This document shows positions 44,222 through 54,576 of a stretch of 64,000 nucleotides of DNA, piece by piece; position 1 is the first letter of the stretch, and each line of letters begins with the position of its first letter. Under the pieces are notes generated by a model. It saw only the letters and a program-made list of their open reading frames with translations, did no database searches and had not been told where the DNA came from. The DNA is from Trichaptum fuscoviolaceum (taxonomy: Eukaryota; Basidiomycota; Agaricomycetes; Hymenochaetales; Trichaptaceae): positions 2,101,317 through 2,165,316 of the forward strand of contig CAJSYZ010000012.1 of NCBI GenBank assembly GCA_910574455.1. Direction: 5' to 3'. A program made the position numbers and the translations under genes.

Positions 44222-45501
44222 ATGGGAAGATTCGGACAAGAAGACTCCGACGAAGATATGACCGACCCGATCAACCCCGCACAAGCAGCGCCCGCGCCAG
44301 GCGCTGCTCCGACTCCGACTCCGGGTGCTGCTCCCGCCCAGACCGCACCACCGCCCCAGCAGGGCGGAGACCTCCCCCCAGACGTCCTCCAGGCTATCAA
44401 TGATGCCACCCGACCTCTCCAGTCACACCTGCAGGAGGTGACCGCCGAAAACCAGCGCCTCCACGACTTCATGAACCTGTTTGTCCGAAATCGCAGGAAG
44501 GCGCGACCCGCACTCCCAAGGGTCCGAAGGTCGGTGCCCCGCCCGCGTTCTATGGGCGTACTCCGAAAGATAAGGAGACGGAGAGTATCAGCTTTGAGGA
44601 GTGGTCGCAGAAGGTCCGACTTTATGTCCGGATGCGCCCCCAGGAGTTTGTAGGCAGTCCGACGATGGCCTGTCTATGGGCTGCTTCGCTACTCCGCGGG
44701 CCCGCTGAACAATGGGCTCGTCCGCACACGACCGCCGCCCTCGAGGGCACCGAAGTCCCCGCTCTCATGACCGACTTGGAACTCTTCCTGGCGTCCCTCC
44801 AGTCCGCGTTCGGACGTCCGAACATCAAGCGCCACGCCGGACAGGAGCTTATGAAACTGCGCCAGGGCAAGGACACAGTGTCGGAGTATGCGGCGAAGTT
44901 TCGTGCGTTGCTGGTGGAGTCGGAGGTGGACTGGGGGATGGAGGGGAAGATGCTGGTGTTTGAGACCGGACTCAGCAGCCAGTTCCGCTACGATCTGGCG
45001 AGCAAGGAGATCCGGGAGACGAAGAGCTTCGACCAGTGGGTCCGACTGCTTTGCGAATACGATGAGGACTTGCGTGCACGTCGGACTGGCTTCAAGCAGA
45101 ACAACTGGAGTCCGAACTGGGGCTCCCGCTCACAGACACACCACTCCGCTTCGCGCGGACCGACTCGGGACCCCGACGCGATGGACATCGACCGCTTGAG
45201 CACCGAAGAGATGATGCGCCGCGGACTCTGCTTCCAGTGCGGTGAGCATGGACACCTGGCTCGAGACTGTCCGCAGCGGAGCAAGAGATCGAATGGCCGA
45301 TCGAAGGTGGCTTCACAGACCGCCGCCTCGTCGTCCACCGCTCCGCCCGCCGCCTCTGCACCCGCCGCCGCTTCCAAGACACCGACTGCGACCCTCGAGG
45401 AAGTCCGCGACGAGACTCCGACTGTGAATGCCGCTCGCACTCCGACCGTTGACGAGATCGCCAAAGCGGTTGCTGCTGCTCTCAAGAGTCAGGGTTTTTG
45501 A
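44222..45501 (+). CDS. gag: Element 2 Gag, one apparent frame break
   Basis: ATG 44222 opens a frame with a Pro/Ala/Gln-rich N-terminus and a helix ('HLQEVTAENQRLHDFMNLFV'). At about 44493 the sequence 'CCGAAATCGCAGG' leaves the frame; one more A in the AAA run would carry it into the next one. That frame holds 'PPAFYGRTPKDKET', 'FEEWSQKVRLYVR', the gag core 'ELFLASLQSAFGRPNIKRHA' and 'LRQGKDTVSEYAAKFRALL', and a CCHC knuckle 'CFQCGEHGHLARDC' (45229-45270). It ends at TGA 45499-45501 after a slippery heptamer. A homopolymer miscall is as likely as a real mutation. Confidence 0.85.
45492..45498 (+). promoter_or_regulatory. -1 ribosomal frameshift heptamer G GGT TTT (gag-pol)
   Basis: Gag ends CAG GGT TTT TGA; GGGTTTT is a canonical X XXY YYZ site touching the stop, and pol is in the -1 frame. 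Placement is identical to element 1. Confidence 0.7.
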
Positions 45502-48500
45502 GTGGGTCTAGGCGCGCGGTCGTTCCGCCAAAGACCCCGAACCGATTTTCGCTGTTAGATGATGATGTGTCCGATCCCTCTGTGTACAATCGTACTTCGC
45601 TAATACACAAGAGTTTGCGTCGATTCATCCATGTCCCAGTGAGAATAAGTGACGGCCGAAAGATTTTGAGCATGAGAGCGCTGCTAGACTGCGGTGCATT
45701 TTCGGTGATTATCAACCAGAAGTTGGTGCGGAAGTTCGGACTACGTACTCGTCCTCTGGACCGACCGATCAAGGTGTACAACGCCGACGATTCGCTGAAC
45801 CAGAGTGGTCCGATTACAGACCAAGTCCGACTTACTCTGGAGATCGGTGGACACAAAGAAGAAGTCGATGCCACAGTGGCAAACATCGGAGACTATCCGT
45901 TGATCATTGGGATAGATTGGCTACACCACCATAACCCGGAGATTGATTGGAACGACGAGACCATCAGCTTTACGCGATGTCCGAACGAATGCCGCCCTGT
46001 CGAAGCGGCAAGAGTCGTAGAAGCCGGACAACCGCTACCCCGCGCCGTTCGCAAGTTGCGGGCCGCGCGATGCAAGAACAGTCGACAGATGCGACCGCGA
46101 CCGCAGCCCCATGCGAGAGTCTGCGTTGCGGAAGTCGGTGATGATTCAGACGAGTCGGACAGTGAGTCTGACGACCTTGCGAAGATTCCCCCCGGATTTC
46201 GGTACTCCGAAAAGTACATGGACATCTACCATGACGCGGAGCAGTTCTATGTGGCGGACGATCCGGACTTTGTGCATAAAGTTGCGGCCTCGTATACCTG
46301 GTCGCAGGCGATTGCGGAGAAGTCGGCAGTGAAGGAGGGCGACAAGTCCTTCGAGGAGATGGTCCCCCCGCAGTACCGCGAGTTTGCGAAGGTGTTTTCT
46401 AAGTCAGAGGCCGAACGGTTGCCCGAAAGGAAGCCGTTTGACCATGCGATCGACCTGGAGCCCGGATCGACCCCTTCATACAGCAAGATCTATCCGATGG
46501 CACCGGCGGAACGTGCAGCCTTGAAGGAGTTCATTGAGGAGAACCTCCGCAAGGGCTACATCCGTCCGTCGAAGTCCCCCGCCGCTGCTCCGGTCTTCTT
46601 CATCAAAAAGAAGGACGGATCGCTTCGGATGGTCGTCGACTACCGAAAACTCAACGAGATCACCGTCAAAAATCGGTACCCGCTTCCCCTGACCACTGAA
46701 CTCATCGACTCCTTGAAGAAGGCCCGCGTTTTCACGAAGCTCGACTTGCGGGCCGGATACAACAATATCCGCATCAAGGAAGGCGACGAGTGGAAGGCCG
46801 CTTTTCGGACTCAGGAAGGACACTTCGAACCGACCGTTATGACTTTCGGACTTACGAACGCACCTGCTACGTTTCAGCGGATGATGAACGAGCTCTTCAA
46901 GGATATGCTGGATGTTATTGTCATTATCTACCTCGATGACATCTGCATTTTTTCGGAGAACGAGTCGGAGCACGAGGAACACGTTAAGGAGGTACTCCGA
47001 CGTTTGGAAAAGTACGACCTGTTCTGTAAGCCCGAAAAGTGCGAGTTCCACAAGGACTCCATTGAGTACCTGGGTATGATCATTGGCTCTGGAATTATCT
47101 CGATGGATCCGAAGAAGGTCGAAGCGGTGGCCGACTGGCCGACTCCGGCGAAGGTGAAGGACATTCAGGCTTTCTTGGGGTTCGCCAACTTCTACCGACG
47201 TTTTATCAAGGACTTCTCGAAGCTGGCGGTTCCCATGACCGAATTGTTGCGGAAGGATGTCCAGTGGCGCTGGACTACCCGCCAGCAAGAGTCCTTCGAT
47301 GGTCTGAAGAAGAAGTTTGCGGAGGCACCGGTCCTCGCGATGCCCGACCTCGAGAAACCCTTCATCCTCGAATGCGATGCTTCGGACTTCGCGACCGGAG
47401 CGGTACTTTCGCAGATCGGACCAGACGGTGACATTCACCCAGTGGCCTACTATTCGAAGTCCTTGGGCGATGCGGAGAGGAACTATGAGATCCACGACAA
47501 GGAGCTTCTAGCCATCGTCCGAGCCTTGGACGAGTGGCGGCACTATCTCGAAGGAAGTCCGCACAAAATTGATATTGTGTCGGACCACCGAAACCTGCTC
47601 TTCTTCGCGGAAGCCCGAAACCTTACGAGACGCCAGGCCCGCTGGAGCTTGTTCCTTAGCCGTTTTGACTTTCTGATCCGTCACCGTCCCGGACGACTCG
47701 GTGGAAAGCCGGATGCCTTATCCAGGCGCGAAGATCTTCGTCCTGACGGACCGGACAATACGAACAAGGTCCTGCTGGACACGAACCGCTTCTATACGTT
47801 GGCGATGCGACGAGGGATGGTCCGGGCAGAGGGGGATACGGAGTTGTTGCGGAGGATTCGGGAGTCTGAGAGGTTTGACGAGGAATTGGTCGAGGCAATT
47901 GAGAAGGTGAAGGAAGGGGCTCCGCGCGCGCTGGTGAACGATCTGGAGGAGTGGAACACGGAGGATGGGCTGCTGCTGTACCGGGGTAAGGTCTATGTGC
48001 CGAAGGACGAGGAGATCCGCCGCGATATTGTCAAGTTACACCACGATTCGCTTCCGGTCGGACATCCGGGTCGTTGGAAGACCTACGAGCTGGTGAGTCG
48101 GAACTACTGGTGGCCTGGTATGTCTACCTTCGTCGAGCGGTACGTGTCGGGCTGTGACACTTGCATGCGGACGAAGAATATCCCGCAACGTCCAGTTGGT
48201 CCGCTTCAGCCCAACGAAGTACCAGACGGACCGTGGCAGGTCATTTCGTGCGACTTCATTACACAGCTGCCACAGTCCGGTGAATACGACGCCATCTTTG
48301 TGGTTGTAGACCGACTCACCAAGCAGGCCCATTTCATACCAACGACCTCGGATATTGACTCCGCGCGGACGGCCGACTTGTTTGTGTCCGAAGTCTGGAA
48401 ACACCATGGCACGCCGCGCAAGGTCATTTCGGACCGGGGTACACAGTTTGTCTCCCGGTTTATGAAAGCGGTACTCCATCGACTCGGGATCGAGGGCGCG

Positions 48501-49301
48501 ACATCGACATCCTTCCACCCGCAAACGGACGGTCAGACCGAGCGGGTGAACCAGGAGTTGGAACAATATCTCCGCGCGTTCACCGACGTCCGACAGGAAA
48601 ATTGGTCGGAGTTACTGCCCATGGCGGAGTTTGCGCACAACACTCGAGCGCACTCCGCTACCAAGGTGTCTCCCTTCGCGCTGTTGTATGGATACGACCC
48701 CGAGTTCACCATCGTACCGAGTGCCGGACTTTCGACGGTACCCGCAGCGGATGACCGACTCGACCTGCTTCAGAAGGCTCAGGAGGACGCTCGCGCGGCT
48801 CTCGAAGTCGCAGCGGAGCGGATGAAGCGGTATTACGACCAGGGACATGCAGACACGCCGGACATTCGACCAGGAGACAAGGTATGGCTCGACGCACGGA
48901 ATATCGCAATACCGGGCACGCGCAAGCTGAATCCGCGGAGACTCGGACCCTACACGGTTTTGCGGAAGATCGGACTCTTGAATTACGAGCTTCAGCTGCC
49001 TGCGACTATGCGGATTCACCCAGTGTTCCATGTGTCGCTTCTCACGAAGTATACACCGGACACTATTCCTGGTCGCGTCCAGACACCGCCAGAGCCCGTA
49101 AACGTCGACGGCGACATCGAATACGAAGTATCCGAAGTCCTTAATTCGCGCCGAAGCGGTCGAGGTCGGACGCTGCAGTATTTGGTTCGCTGGAAAGGCT
49201 ATGGACCCGAGGAAGACCAATGGATCGATGCCGCGAACATGGAGCATGCCCCCGCCGTTATCCGAAAGTTCTATCGTCGGTACCCCGACGCCATTCGCTA
49301 A
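45498..49301 (+). CDS. pol: Element 2 Pol polyprotein, intact
   Basis: 1267 codons without a break. Protease '[13 protein letters not shown]' has Asp-Cys-Gly in place of Asp-Thr/Ser-Gly. RT: '[19 protein letters not shown]', '[11 protein letters not shown]' (YLDD). RNase H: '[15 protein letters not shown]', '[12 protein letters not shown]', 'SDHRNLLFF'. Integrase: HHCC '[19 protein letters not shown]', catalytic Asp in 'ISCDFITQL', Asp in 'VISDRGTQF', Glu in '[10 protein letters not shown]'. A GPY-type '[13 protein letters not shown]' and the tail 'HPVFHVSLL' precede a full chromodomain '[30 protein letters not shown]'. The chromodomain should tether integration to modified chromatin (family knowledge). 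Translation is expected by -1 frameshift from gag. Confidence 0.95.
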   Translation: [1267 protein letters not shown]

Positions 49302-49331
49302 CGAACGCGCGCGCTCTTTAGGAGCGCCCTT

Positions 49332-49343
49332 GGAGGGGGATAA
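49332..49343 (+). other. Element 2 polypurine tract
   Basis: GGAGGGGGATAA directly before the 3' LTR; the expected plus-strand primer. Confidence 0.7.
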
Positions 49344-49919
49344 TGTCAGGAATCCGCCTCAGGTTATTTTATTTCTTTTATTTTTCCTTTATTTTCTCTT
49401 ACGATCATACTCCGAGTCGGATCCCCGACATGTCCGGTCCGAAACCGGACTTTCTTTAACTCCGATTCTCTTCCTTTTTGCGTAGATTACTTGCCTGTAT
49501 GTTTGCAGGCCGCTAGGACAAGCGCCCTGCAAGCAATTCTCTTTTCTTTCTTTCTTCCGCCACTCCGACTCGAACCTCCGCTCTACCGATGCGGGACCCC
49601 GACTAGAGCGGGACCCCGAACTCCGACTTACGTCAGCGGTATAGGTCGGACCTAGTCGGATCAGGGTCCAGTGGCTTGGTACTGTATAGTTTTTACCTTT
49701 GTTCATCAAAACCGCGGATCCCCCTGCGAAGCACTCCACTTTTGGCCTCTTGTAAAGTGCTTCTCAGGTGATGTGTTTATCTTTAGCTCTGATGTGTAGA
49801 ATAGCTTAATTGACTTGTAAAGTGCTTCTCAGAGTGAGAACCACCGCTCATTGCGTCCGATCGTCGTCTGTGTCCGATTCAGGGTCTCGAAAGCGAAGGA
49901 ACCACTCTAGGTCGTAACA
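49344..49919 (+). repeat. Element 2 3' LTR
   Basis: 576 bases; one inserted G relative to the 5' LTR, otherwise the same by eye. Confidence 0.95.
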
Positions 49920-49924
49920 CAGGC
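49920..49924 (+). repeat. Target site duplication of element 2, right copy (CAGGC)
   Basis: Matches 43578-43582. The host exon resumes with CGGTGCCACA and a GTAAGT donor. Confidence 0.9.
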
Positions 49925-51694
49925 CGGTGCCACAGTAAGTGTCAATTCTATGGTAATTGGCATTCAAGTTCGTATCTGATCAGGCGGAAAGGACTTGAGT
50001 AAGAAGAGGAACCCCTCTGATATTCCTTATCGGCCTGAGGCCGACACGACGGTAAGTGCTTCTTTTCGATCTGCTCACTTGCCATGGATAACAGCTTTCT
50101 GACGTGTTGCAGCCGGAGATTGGATCCGCTACCTTTAATCACAAGAGGCAGTTGCTGGTGGCTGATAATGAAGTAAGTGAGAGTCGATTGATACACTCTA
50201 AACGTGAGCATTCACCTTCTTTTCTTAATAGTCTGGTGGTCGAAAGATGTCGTTAGCACCTCGAGCACCGTCGCTTGCAATGACAAGAGCGTCCCGCACC
50301 CCCGGACCCGAAGTGATAGTGACTGGGGCTTATCAAGGTCATCGCAAAGTCTCTCGGACTACTAGCTCAGTTTGTCGAATCAAATTCATTTCTATGACAT
50401 ATTTTGCTGATGTACGTATATGCAGACATCAGTGGGACTTGAGGACAAGGATCGAAATGAAGGAAGGGAAGGATCTCGCGTGCCAGGCAGGAAAAGGGCG
50501 ACGAACCAGTGTCTCCCTCCCGGTACTCAGGCAGGATGGACTCATATTCTATTACCTTCACTATTTCGCGCAGTTGGAAAGTCCGTCACACCATGGCAAA
50601 CCCCGGACAATAAGCTCATCAGCTCATTGTGGGGGAAAGTGTTTGATTCTGTGGAACTCATTTACGAAACTCAGTTCGCCGATATCTGTTCTCTAGTTGA
50701 GTCATTTTTACTTATTCTCAAATCACCTTTACCAAATTGAGATGCAATCCTCGTATTTCAGGCGGCCCAGAGATGCTCTGATAGCTGGCGCAAGAAGCTG
50801 TTTGAGAAAGCTGAGCAATCAGTTGCTAGTTTTATCAGCGGCGAACAATCAAAGTCAATGCAAAACGAAGCAATTGTGAAGATGTTGCAGACGCTAGTTG
50901 ACAAGAAGAAAGCCGAACCGTTTCTATGGGAAAGCTGGTATAGTATGGAGAGGGTAAGTAAAAGAGTATTTATTGTCACATTTTGTGTCCATGCATTGAC
51001 CCTAAATGTACAGAAGCAAGGACTGTTCTGCTCTGACCTTGTGGTCTCAGTGTTGTCCGTACACATTGTCTTGGCCATGGGTCGGCATAAAATACTGGAC
51101 AGAAACACCATAGGAAAGCCTATCGGTGCCCTCGCCCTTGCGGCAACAGCGGTATCTATTTTTTTCAGTACTTATATTGTCCTTATTCGCTGATCTTCTC
51201 ATGGATAGGTCAAGGTTGCCATTGATAAACAGGTGGCTCGGTTGCAAAATATCAAAGAAGAACTTGGCGGCGCTGAGTGGTATTTCACTAGCGCTCTGTG
51301 GCAGCCTCATACGGACGACTATGTTAACTTGTTGTCGAATCCCTCTTTCTTCACTGAATCAAACTGGGAAAAGGTTCGATCCCGCCTCCTAGCTTACGAT
51401 GCCAGTACAGATATCGATACGAGAAAGAACACCAAACTTGTTGGATCGGGTATCACTGGCAGGGACTTTTCCTTGTATTTTGACGTTGTAGATGCAGATT
51501 CGACCTGCGAGAAAGCGTATGACGAAGGCGCTGATAATTGGGAAGACGGAACCGACGGAACCGACGATAAGGGCGAAGAGCGTGAGGGGGCTGAGTATAG
51601 AGGCAGGGTGGAAGGTGATGCAGAGGACGAGCATGCTAATGCTGAGGGTGACAACAACCTGAGCGAGAGCGGGGACGAGGGTGTTGACAAGATT

Positions 51695-51711
51695 GAGGGC
51701 GAGGGCGAGGG

Positions 51712-51746
<35 letters not shown>

Positions 51747-51752
51747 ACGAGG
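51695..51752 (+). repeat. GAGGGC / GAGGAC hexanucleotide repeat
   Basis: In-frame array coding Glu-Gly then Glu-Asp repeats in the acidic tail of the disrupted host gene; a length-variable microsatellite is expected. Confidence 0.85.
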
Positions 51753-51829
51753 ATTTAGGTGGAGATGGTGATCATGAGGAGGATGACGCTTCAAAATGGG
51801 ATTCGGCTACGGACTGCGTAGACTTCTAA

Positions 51830-54576
51830 GGGCAAATCGATCACTGGTGAGCCTCTTCTTTTCGTTTCTGTCCGTGCGCTCAATATTATATTAGCATCGA
51901 CTTGCAGAGCAGCCTTCGTTTCTACTGGTACGCCAAAGAACATGCAGAATTGAAGGCACGGCAGCGAAATGTGGCCTGCCACTGCCCGTCACGGCAGAGG
52001 TTCGGGATAATGTCGTGGCGGATCCCATGATTGCGACTGCTATGCTTAGTCTTGCGTAAATGACTGATGTACTTGAACGCTGAGGCACTGATAGCTACAT
52101 AATGTTGTCTTATATATTTCTGATGCAATGAAATACTTGGATCGTTCTTATGCACTTAGACTCTTGAGCACTGCAATTCATCTTACAACACTTATGTACT
52201 GCTGTAATTAAAGGATGATACACTGGAGCACTGGGGTGCTGAATGCCTGAAACACTTAGAGCACTGATTCAGCCATCTTTCCTTATTTAAGCCAGCCCGC
52301 ACTTATTTCAGCCAACTTGTCCTGAATAATGGGAGGACATGCATGAATAAGTGAAGCTTGCCTTATTTAAGACTTCAGTCTCTCAGGACGTTTAAGTAAC
52401 ACTTAAGTCACTTTCAGCAGAAAGTAGTTTCCCTGATGTTGTAATCACGTTTTGGGATCCGCACTTCCTTCGCTTTCACTGGCCTTAGAAATACCATAAA
52501 AGAGCGACGTCGAGACAACGCTCTTGCTGTCTGTCTGTCACTCTCACCATCACCATATCTCACCCATCGCGTCTAACTCTGAGATATGTCCAACGACTTT
52601 GGCTGTTTTTGAATACGTTGGAACCGCATTAGATTAATTAGCTTAAACTCACTAAGTACAGGTTAATATGGACTTACTATGGTTTCACCATTTCGTTCGT
52701 TTGCAAACGGACTTCTCTCGCACAAGCAGGCAAGAATCCTCCCTTTTAGTTTCTCGGTCTTCATTGATTTTTCTCTCAATTCAGTGAGTCAGTGACCTGT
52801 TTTCGAGCAAAACTGGGCATAGGTTCATGAATAGAAACTCGTGATCAAGACGCGTCAACACACCTAAACAACGCGTTGCGATTAGTAGTACCAGGCCCTG
52901 GTTTTTGATGAGACCGTAAACACATAGAACTTACTCCGTAATGTTCAAGGCATCTTATTCCTCGTTCGCCCGTACTGATGCCGATCTGCGTTATGCTTCA
53001 CATCCAGTGTACATTTTACGCTCTTTATCGGCCCGGGTAACTGGACAAGCTCTGAAGTTTGCAACAAGCTTCGACCATGCTCGAGTCGGCACCGGTCATA
53101 TCGGAGTATTTGTCAGTCAAAGAGGGGACAATACTTTAACTTTGTGTTGTGAGTACTGTTCCTTGAGCCTAGAGAATTCAATTGCATTCCGATTTCCCTT
53201 TCATCAGGTTGAGTATCTTCTACGGCACAATACCTCGCTCTCTCGGATACTCGCAGTTACATGTAATTACTAGCGGCCTCTCCTTCGGTTACCAGGAAGC
53301 TCAGAAGACTTCTTGCAAACAGAGTTGAGAAACAGAGAACTCTATCATAGTGCTTCTTCATAAATTGAAGCTTTCGGCAGGTGCTTCTCGTACTTTTTCA
53401 ATGGTGTATTCTTATATAAAAGAAGGGTTCAGTATTCTTGTCAGAATTTTAGACAGGACGGTAGTACTACATACATCGGTATGTGCGCACCGTACTACTA
53501 TATGCTCGTCTCAATCGTATTCTCATTTGCCAGTGGTACATTACTAGTACTAGTATGGAAGAAATGTCGCACGATCGTGGTCACTTCCGGATCATCAACT
53601 TGAAGACAGTCCTCTCTTTATTTTCACTATCCTCGGGATACGCAAAAGTCCTATTCTCATCTTCAAGAACCTGCTATGGCTCACCTTCGGTGAAATTGCT
53701 CCTCTTTTCGCCTGCTCAACTATTTCATAATGTTGGCCACTACGGTACGTACGTATATCATATGTTGAGTTCTGTAAACCAACTTTTGACACTCTCTTAG
53801 TGCTTTCAACCTAGCACTCGATCAGGCACAACCGTCCATAACCTACAACACCACTGTTTGTTCAGATACATTCTTTAAAGTTCTGATTTGTGACGCTTCA
53901 ACATACAATTACTGGAAGTGTCCGAAGATTCGACGACAGAAGCGGCTGATTCGGTCGAAGCGGGCTTCTCAATCTCGCGTATGACATGGATACACATGGA
54001 AGGTCTACCCACATATCAAATCAATACAGTCATGTGTTTCTGCAGTGGGAATGCAATGAGAAGCTCCACCTGCATGCAACTGAGTTTACATCAAGCCTCA
54101 GCCACCGCGACGCTTCTTCTAGGTACTCGACGGCTATGCGACCCAGAGCGTCTCTCGTGACCTTCAGCGGGTATTGTTTTTGGAAAAGGCATACGCAGGG
54201 CATCATTCTCGGATCGCGAGGGTGCCGTGGGGCAGAGGTTCCGAACATAAATTTGGCAACATGTTCGCCTTCCTTCAATTCATCAGCTTCATTGGGTATA
54301 TCGCAAAGAGGTGGTGCGTATACTTATCATTATACTTTGACCGGACCGCGAAGCACGTCACTAACAATCGGGTACAACAGGCAGGGGGGGGACCCACTGA
54401 TCGAAGGACTCAGACACCGGAACTCTGGCCCAGTGGGATAAATTGAGAAGACGCTTTGAGATATAAACCAGCGCATTGCAAACTTCTCTTTTCCCCGCTT
54501 GGACTCTAGGTGCCAGTGAGCCCCCGTCCAGCGTAAAACAAACCTCAGAAGCGCCGAGGAGACATCCTAAAGTAAC
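51830..54576. other. 2.7 kb gene-poor region
   Basis: 52180-52440 is rich in 'GCACTT', 'CACTGATTCAG', 'CTTATTTAAG/CTTATTTCAG' and 'TCCTGA' strings, resembling 17985-18310. ORFs at 52941-53273 and 53918-54441 have no domain and mixed frames; I do not call them. The final 200 bases should hold the transporter promoter. Confidence 0.45.

Larger units (their letters stand above)
43583..49919 (+). mobile_element. Complete Ty3/gypsy chromovirus (element 2), 6.3 kb
   Basis: LTRs of 575 and 576 bases differ, by eye, by a single inserted G (TATATTTTTA versus TATAGTTTTT). With the 5-bp target duplication this marks a recent insertion. It contains gag, a -1 frameshift site and an uninterrupted 1267-codon pol with chromodomain. 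Gag has one apparent missing base. It is inserted in the same host gene and same orientation as element 1, about 600 bases downstream of it, but is a clearly different family: the LTRs are unrelated and base composition is far more GC-rich. Confidence 0.95.
31558..51829 (+). pseudogene. Orphan expanded-family gene (DUF6532-like end), split by two LTR retrotransposons
   Basis: Pieces outside the two LTR elements read as one gene of many tiny exons. It begins at ATG 31558 with 'MSTQRQTRAKNKEKHPG' and a long charged coiled coil (exon to 32035). It continues at 32090-32155, 32184 onward, about 32235-32574 and in 33200-33288 ('KKRKLLLDTLSGSQV'). After element 1 it resumes at 42979-42983, then 43047-43079, 43151-43192, 43260-43280 and 43391-43582. 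After element 2 it resumes at 49925. Later exons carry 'LISSLWGKVFDSVELIYET', 'KAEPFLWESWYSMER', 'IGKPIGALALAATA', 'LSNPSFFTESNWEKV' and an acidic Glu/Gly/Asp tail ending at 51829. The 'IGAL-LA--AV' pattern suits a large orphan family of mushrooms (DUF6532-like; memory, not search). Removing each element plus one target duplication leaves both exons continuous, so the gene was intact before insertion. Confidence 0.65.

Noticed and set aside
46476..47495. 339-codon minus-strand ORF
   Set aside because: Lies entirely within the intact pol of element 2; GC-rich codon use keeps the antisense frame open by chance.
48036..49247. Minus-strand ORFs of 176 and 211 codons
   Set aside because: Antisense to integrase and chromodomain; no domain of their own.
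53986..54441. 151-codon plus ORF before the transporter
   Set aside because: Overlaps open frames in other phases, has no domain and no splice pattern.
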